From positions 1 to 49,182 of the forward strand of contig NZ_JXUW01000023.1 in the NCBI RefSeq assembly GCF_000949255.1: a stretch of 49,182 nt of DNA, read 5' to 3'. This stretch comes from Ferrimicrobium acidiphilum DSM 19497 (lineage in GTDB: Bacteria; Actinomycetota; Acidimicrobiia; Acidimicrobiales; Acidimicrobiaceae). The translations under genes were made by a program, and so were the position numbers. How positions within the stretch are numbered: position 1 is the first letter of the stretch; every line of letters starts with the position of its first letter. Under the pieces are notes generated by a model. That model saw only the letters and a list, made by a program, of their open reading frames with translations, did no database searches and was not told where the DNA came from. Below, one piece after another: positions 45,331 through 49,182 of this stretch.

Positions 45331-46737
45331 TTAGCGCACGGCCCGGGATGTGATGAGGTCGCGGTACCAGAAGTAGCTCGACTTAGGCGTTCGTCGCGCC
45401 GTCGGGTAGTCGACATAGATAAGTCCGAATCGCTGCGAATATCCAAGTGCCCATTCGAAGTTGTCGAGAAGACTCCATACGTAGTAACCCTTAATGTCGA
45501 CTCCAGCTGAGATCGCATCATGAACCGCCCTGATATGACCGTTTAAATACTCGATCCGCTCTGGATCAACCACTGTTGCATCTTGGCGCGCGTAGTCAGC
45601 GTTGGACATCCCGTTTTCGGTGATGTAGATCGGAATTTCTCCGTAACCTTCTCTGACCTTTATCAAGAGATCCGTGAAGGTCTTTGGCTCTATCTCCCAT
45701 CCCATAAGCGACCGCGGAATCCCTGGCCGTCGAAGGTGTATCGCATTAGACGTGGTCTCAAGGAGGGTAGGCGCCTTTGTATTGTCGACATGGTATCCCA
45801 TCGCTGCATGTTCGTGCAGACGTTCACGCGAACCGACAATGCTCGGGTGGTAGTAGTTGACACCAAGGAAATCGATTGGCCGCGAGATGATAGCCAGATC
45901 ATCTCGTCTTATGTGGGCAACTGAATCTCCGTAGAGGTTGAGCATATCTGTTGGGTAGGCGGCCTTGAAGATCGGGTCGAGAAACATGCGGTTAGCGTTT
46001 CCCTCTACTAATCGTGCAGCTTGGATATCGAGTTCGTGTTCACTCGCTGGTGTGACATGAGCTAGATTGAGAGTGATCCCAACTTGTGCATCGGTGTCTC
46101 TGCGGATCACATCGACTGCTAACCCGTGCGCTAGCAGTAGGTGGTGGTTAGCACTTAGCGCGGCCGCTAAGTCGGTCTCACCTGGTGCGTGTTGGCCGGT
46201 TGCGTAGCCGAGCCAGGATGAACACCACGGTTCGTTCAAGGTGATCCAGCGCTGTACTCTCGAACCCAGTGCGTCGACTACCATCTCGACGTAGTCAGCG
46301 AATCGGTAGGCGGTGTCTCGTTGCGTCCAACCTCCTTGGTCACCTAACGTCTGTGGTAGATCCCAGTGGTAGAGAGTGGGGAAGGGACTGATGTTTGCCT
46401 TTTCCAAGCGATCAAGCAGCTCGATGTAGAACTGGATGCCCTCGTTGTTCAAGGGACCCTTCCCGTCGGGCTGAATGCGTGGCCATGCGAGAGAGAATCG
46501 ATACGAACTGATATTCAGCTGCTGCATCAGCGCGACGTCTTCGGCAAGGTGGTGATAATGGTCGCAGGCTATGTCACCGGTATCCCCATGGAGAACCTTG
46601 CCAGGGGTGTGTGCGAACGTATCCCAAATGGAGACGCCTCTCCCACCCTCGTTGGCAGCTCCCTCGATTTGGTAGGATGCCGTTGCCACACCCCAGACGA
46701 AATCGATTGGAAATGTGATCGCGTCAAGATTCGACAA
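45331..46737 (-). CDS. bglB: Beta-glucosidase, glycoside hydrolase family 1
   Basis: The 468-residue GH1 enzyme has the N-terminal signature FVWGVATASYQIEGA, the acid/base Glu in TLNEPWCSSW and the nucleophile Glu in YITENGMSN. WSLLDNFEWALGYSQRFGL is the family's C-terminal sugar-binding stretch. There is no signal peptide, so it would split imported cellobiose or other beta-glucosides in the cytoplasm. It is divergent from a LacI-type regulator with two operators between them, suggesting sugar induction. Confidence 0.94.
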   Translation of the reverse strand: MSNLDAITFPIDFVWGVATASYQIEGAANEGGRGVSIWDTFAHTPGKVLHGDTGDIACDHYHHLAEDVALMQQLNISSYRFSLAWPRIQPDGKGPLNNEGIQFYIELLDRLEKANISPFPTLYHWDLPQTLGDQGGWTQRDTAYRFADYVEMVVDALGSRVQRWITLNEPWCSSWLGYATGQHAPGETDLAAALSANHHLLLAHGLAVDVIRRDTDAQVGITLNLAHVTPASEHELDIQAARLVEGNANRMFLDPIFKAAYPTDMLNLYGDSVAHIRRDDLAIISRPIDFLGVNYYHPSIVGSRERLHEHAAMGYHVDNTKAPTLLETTSNAIHLRRPGIPRSLMGWEIEPKTFTDLLIKVREGYGEIPIYITENGMSNADYARQDATVVDPERIEYLNGHIRAVHDAISAGVDIKGYYVWSLLDNFEWALGYSQRFGLIYVDYPTARRTPKSSYFWYRDLITSRAVR

Positions 46738-46792
46738 GTGCCTCTTCCCTTCCTACTTCACCCCCACCGGGCGCCAGTGACTACATCAACCA

Positions 46793-46820
46793 TATATCTT
46801 GCTGAAAGCGCTTACAGCAA
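46793..46820 (-). promoter_or_regulatory. bglB promoter with embedded LacI-type operator
   Basis: On the reverse strand TTGCTG (46820-46815) and GATATA (46798-46793) are spaced by 16 bases. The 18 bp near-palindrome GCTGAAAGCGCTTACAGC (46801-46818) fills the space between them. It fits the cre/LacI-family consensus with the central CG. A regulator sitting there would block RNA polymerase. The binding protein is probably the LacI-type regulator encoded next door. Confidence 0.7.
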
Positions 46821-46865
46821 TTAACCAATTTTTTTCTGCAAATTGTAACAATTGATCTAGCCTAA

Positions 46866-46891
46866 TGCTATATTTCGTGAAAGGGCTTACA
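46866..46891 (+). promoter_or_regulatory. Regulator promoter with second LacI-type operator
   Basis: An extended -10 (TGCTATATT, 46866-46874) is followed at once by TGAAAGGGCTTACA (46878-46891). This differs from the bglB operator core only by G for C in the middle. The site would cover the transcription start and allow autorepression. No good -35 is seen, as is usual with an extended -10. Confidence 0.6.
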
Positions 46892-46975
46892 GATTGGTCA
46901 CCGGTTTGGTCGTATAGGCCAGACGCTGTGGAGATAGGTCAGCAGGGTGGGAGCGCGAAAGGAGGTCGGTGCACT

Positions 46976-48028
46976 ATGGTGGGTGATTCTATGACTAGAG
47001 CGACCATTTATGAAGTGGCTGCTCGCGCAGGAGTGTCGATCGCGACCGTCTCTCGTGTGATCAATGGATACGATAGCATTCGCCCTGCCACCCGAGAACA
47101 GGTGATGTTGGCTATTGAACAGCTGGGCTTTGTCCCCAACAGCTCTGCTCGCGGTCTGTCTGGAGGCTCTCAGAATATCATTCGATTGGTGTTCAAACGA
47201 TCTCAGACAGAGGATAGTTTCGAACTGGTTCAAGAGAGCCTACTCTTTACTGACGCGATCATCCGCGGTGTCGAACGTACCTGCGGTAAGCGAGGGTACT
47301 CGCTTTTGCTTGGTGGTGTAGATGACGACAACCTTGACGGCAAGATCGACCAGATGGTGGCTAACTGCGACGGACTGATTCTATTGGATCGAACACTGAA
47401 AGAACGTCTGGTGCCAACAGTGGCCAAGCGTATCCCCACAGTTTTGTTGGCTGGTAGTGGGAGATCGCGCTCGGCGGTGACGGTGATGGTGGAGAACCAT
47501 GATTCAACCGTTCAGGTAGCTACGCATCTCATCGAGGATCATCGTTTCAGCCGACTTGCCTTTCTGGCTGGGTTCGCCAACTCTCCTGACTCGATGAAGC
47601 GTCGCGACGCTTTTGTGGATACGGCACAACAGCTGGGAGCCTCGGTTGAGTCTGGAGCTGGGTGGTATTCGGACTATACCTCCTTGGGGGCGGTTCGCGT
47701 GATAAACGAGCGCCTGGCAACTGGTGCCGAGATGCCAGAGGCGATTGCCTGCGCGAACGATCAGGCAGCCATCGGCGCGATCCACGCACTGACTCAGGCT
47801 GGTTTGCGAGTGCCAGAAGACATTGCCGTTACTGGCTTCGATGATATATCGATGGCACGCCACATGACGCCTGCACTGACCACGGTGCATCAGCCGGTCG
47901 AGGAGCTAGGGTCGGTGGCCGCTGAGGTGTTGATTGATCAAGCGATCTCTCAGCGTAAGCCGGTCATGCAAAATATAGTCCTGCCGACCAGGTTTGTAAT
48001 AAGAGAGAGTTGCGGTTGCAAAGAGTAG
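46976..48028 (+). CDS. LacI-family transcriptional regulator
   Basis: The 350-residue protein has the LacI helix-turn-helix and hinge (TIYEVAARAGVSIATVSRVI, then LGFVPNSSARGLSG). The periplasmic-binding-like core ends in ACANDQAAIGAIHALTQAGL and AVTGFDDISMARHMTPALTT. ATG 46976 is set by AAAGGAGGT nine bases upstream. The open frame extends to 46865, but that part covers the operator. It should control bglB and the transporter gene behind it, probably with cellobiose or glucose derivatives as effector; this is inferred. Confidence 0.92.
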   Translation: MVGDSMTRATIYEVAARAGVSIATVSRVINGYDSIRPATREQVMLAIEQLGFVPNSSARGLSGGSQNIIRLVFKRSQTEDSFELVQESLLFTDAIIRGVERTCGKRGYSLLLGGVDDDNLDGKIDQMVANCDGLILLDRTLKERLVPTVAKRIPTVLLAGSGRSRSAVTVMVENHDSTVQVATHLIEDHRFSRLAFLAGFANSPDSMKRRDAFVDTAQQLGASVESGAGWYSDYTSLGAVRVINERLATGAEMPEAIACANDQAAIGAIHALTQAGLRVPEDIAVTGFDDISMARHMTPALTTVHQPVEELGSVAAEVLIDQAISQRKPVMQNIVLPTRFVIRESCGCKE

Positions 48029-48054
48029 CCAGAGAGTAAGGCTAGATCTCTGGC
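48028..48054 (+). promoter_or_regulatory. Intercistronic hairpin between regulator and permease
   Basis: GCCAGAGA (48028-48035) pairs with TCTCTGGC (48047-48054). The stem begins at the last base of the regulator stop codon and ends just before the Shine-Dalgarno GAAAGGGGGG of the permease. It may limit readthrough or protect mRNA ends. No T run follows. Confidence 0.45.
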
Positions 48055-48074
48055 GAAAGGGGGGTACGGTTGCA

Positions 48075-48422
48075 GTGCGGTTTTTATTGAGGAGGTTAGG
48101 GTTCTACCTAATCGCACTCTTTGCTGCGGTGACGGTAAATTTCTTCATACCTAGGCTCATGCCAGGCAATGTAGTTGAGAACTTGATGTCCAAGTATCCA
48201 AACTTGAAGCCATCAGCTCAACATGCGCTCGATGTTCTGCTCGGTGTCGGACACAATGGTTCGATAGCCCACCAGTACCTGCTCTATCTGGGTCAGCTGG
48301 CTCATGGGAACTTCGGCATTGACCCACTCCAGTTTCCAACTCCAGTAATAGACATCATCAAGAGCGCGTTGCCGTGGACCGTCATTTTGGTTGGCACCGC
48401 GACTATCATAAGCTGGCTTCTA
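48075..48422 (+). pseudogene. ABC transporter permease (DppB/OppB type), N-terminal fragment
   Basis: About 115 residues from GTG 48075 match the N-terminus of binding-protein-dependent peptide/oligosaccharide permeases. MRFLLRRLGFYLIALFAAVT gives the first membrane helix. FFIPRLMPGN and the loop with YLGQLAHGNFGIDPLQFPTP follow, and LPWTVILVGTATIISWLL starts the second helix. After LL the sequence changes to unrelated MRQTSDRRVSG and stops. The remaining four helices and the EAA loop are missing. It was probably part of a beta-glucoside import operon with the LacI regulator and bglB. Confidence 0.85.
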
Positions 48423-48523
48423 ATGAGGCAAACCTCGGACCGCCGAGTGAGTGGATAATGATGCAGGTTCTCTATCATGACCGGTATCAGGACAAAACCT
48501 GACCGACCGTTTGGGGGTGGGGT

Positions 48524-49182
48524 GTGGGCGACGTTGCAAACGTGAACGATCTCCTCGATAGCCATGTGATTCTCGATCTTGAGTGTCTCGACCGGATCTA
48601 CTTGAACGTCTATGTGCCCAAGCTTCAAATGCCAGGTCAAGTCGTCTACTTCCTGCGCGATCATCGAAAGATGCCAATTGCCTCTCCGGCCATCATGGAG
48701 AAGATGGGGAATCGCTTCAGAGAGGCCGTTCGGAGCTTTGCAACGACAAACAACATCCCTATTGTGCGTTTTAAGAAGGGTGAGCGCCACATCGAGGTCA
48801 TGGAGCCCTACCTCAAGGCTGCAACTGAACCTGGAATAGTAGCAATCGGAGTAGCCCAGGAGTTTCAATCAGTCTTTAGCGCAACCAAGAGGAAGGACTC
48901 GTCTGGGGGTGCTCCGTCATTCACCTTCGCAAAGGCTGATCGACGAGTCACCGCTTACTACTTCTATCTCATGGATGCCGACTTCGGAGCCGGGTTCATC
49001 AAGATCTGCTCGTACTTCCCCTATCCGGGAAAGGTCTGGGTCAACGGACACGAATGGGCGAAACGTCAAGCGCTCAAAGCAGTATCGGATTCACGGAGTT
49101 AGCCAATGGGTTCGCCTCCTGTGAGGGACTCTGTAGCTCTTCAAGCTCTCTGTAACCGTCTTGGTCCAAACCAGATCGAGGG
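48524..49182 (+). pseudogene. Frameshifted gene of an actinobacterial protein family of unknown function, cut by the window edge
   Basis: The frame from GTG 48524 encodes DLLDSHVILDLECLDRIYLN, then VVYFLRDHRKMPIASPAIME, IPIVRFKKGERHIEVMEPYL, VAIGVAQEFQSVFSATKR, KADRRVTAYYFYLMDADFG and KVWVNGHEWAKRQ. I recall this protein from many actinobacteria and related soil bacteria, often near mobile DNA, without an assigned function. At about 49080 the homology shifts to another frame (SIGFTELANGFASCE) and at about 49126 back again (DSVALQALCNRLGPNQIE). The original frame meets TAG at 49100. The two shifts compensate. It follows the broken permease directly. Confidence 0.7.

Noticed and set aside
1-49182. 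CRISPR arrays, rRNA genes or prophage structural genes
   Set aside because: No spaced direct-repeat array, no rRNA-like sequence and no capsid or tail gene was seen on either strand.

Overview
The window looks like chromosome from a moderately GC-rich actinobacterium of the class Acidimicrobiia; a Ferrimicrobium- or Acidimicrobium-like organism is my guess. The grounds are the run of actinobacterial core genes (scpA-scpB-rluB-aroH-aroA, cmk-plsC, ispH, a DUF512 gene, der, htpX-pspAB), frequent GTG and TTG starts, and tight overlaps between genes. The genus is inferred; no 16S rRNA gene is present.

Positions 1-7.1 kb are an accessory region. It begins with the N-terminal part of an ISL3-type transposase that runs off the left edge, then glutaryl-CoA dehydrogenase, an integrase stump, and a decayed IS256-type transposase gene split by a complete 2.6 kb IS21-type element. 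The IS21 element has recognisable terminal repeats and a 7 bp target duplication. About 1 kb without a convincing gene follows, up to tRNA-Pro(GGG).

Positions 7.2-37 kb are mostly core genome: a soluble PAS chemoreceptor with an MBL-fold hydrolase, an acyl-CoA carboxylase beta subunit, der, DUF512, ispH, plsC, cmk, htpX-pspAB, an SDR, a small MarR-controlled aldolase/CMD operon behind a 36 bp palindrome, aroA-aroH-rluB-scpB-scpA with an acetyltransferase, the glycolate oxidase operon glcD-glcE-glcF, an SDR, a dGTPase, an acyl-CoA ligase, aspartate carbamoyltransferase, a lipoprotein, and a thiolase/PaaI thioesterase pair.

At 37.0-39.1 kb is a mosaic: a beheaded TetR gene, an IS110-family element, and the 3' remnant of a group II intron (maturase C-terminus plus domain V). 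The IS110 left end carries two nested stem-loops that look like a bridge RNA. One loop holds a 9-nt copy of the element's right end. The other holds an 8-nt sequence complementary to the right flank, starting exactly at the inferred GT core. This is the most informative signal in the window.

Positions 39.3-49.2 kb hold a membrane GGDEF/EAL c-di-GMP enzyme, an esterase, a Nudix hydrolase, an acetyltransferase, and a divergent beta-glucosidase/LacI regulator pair with two cre-like operators. A sugar/peptide ABC permease behind the regulator is cut off after about 115 codons. It abuts a frameshifted gene of an actinobacterial protein family of unknown function that runs off the right edge.
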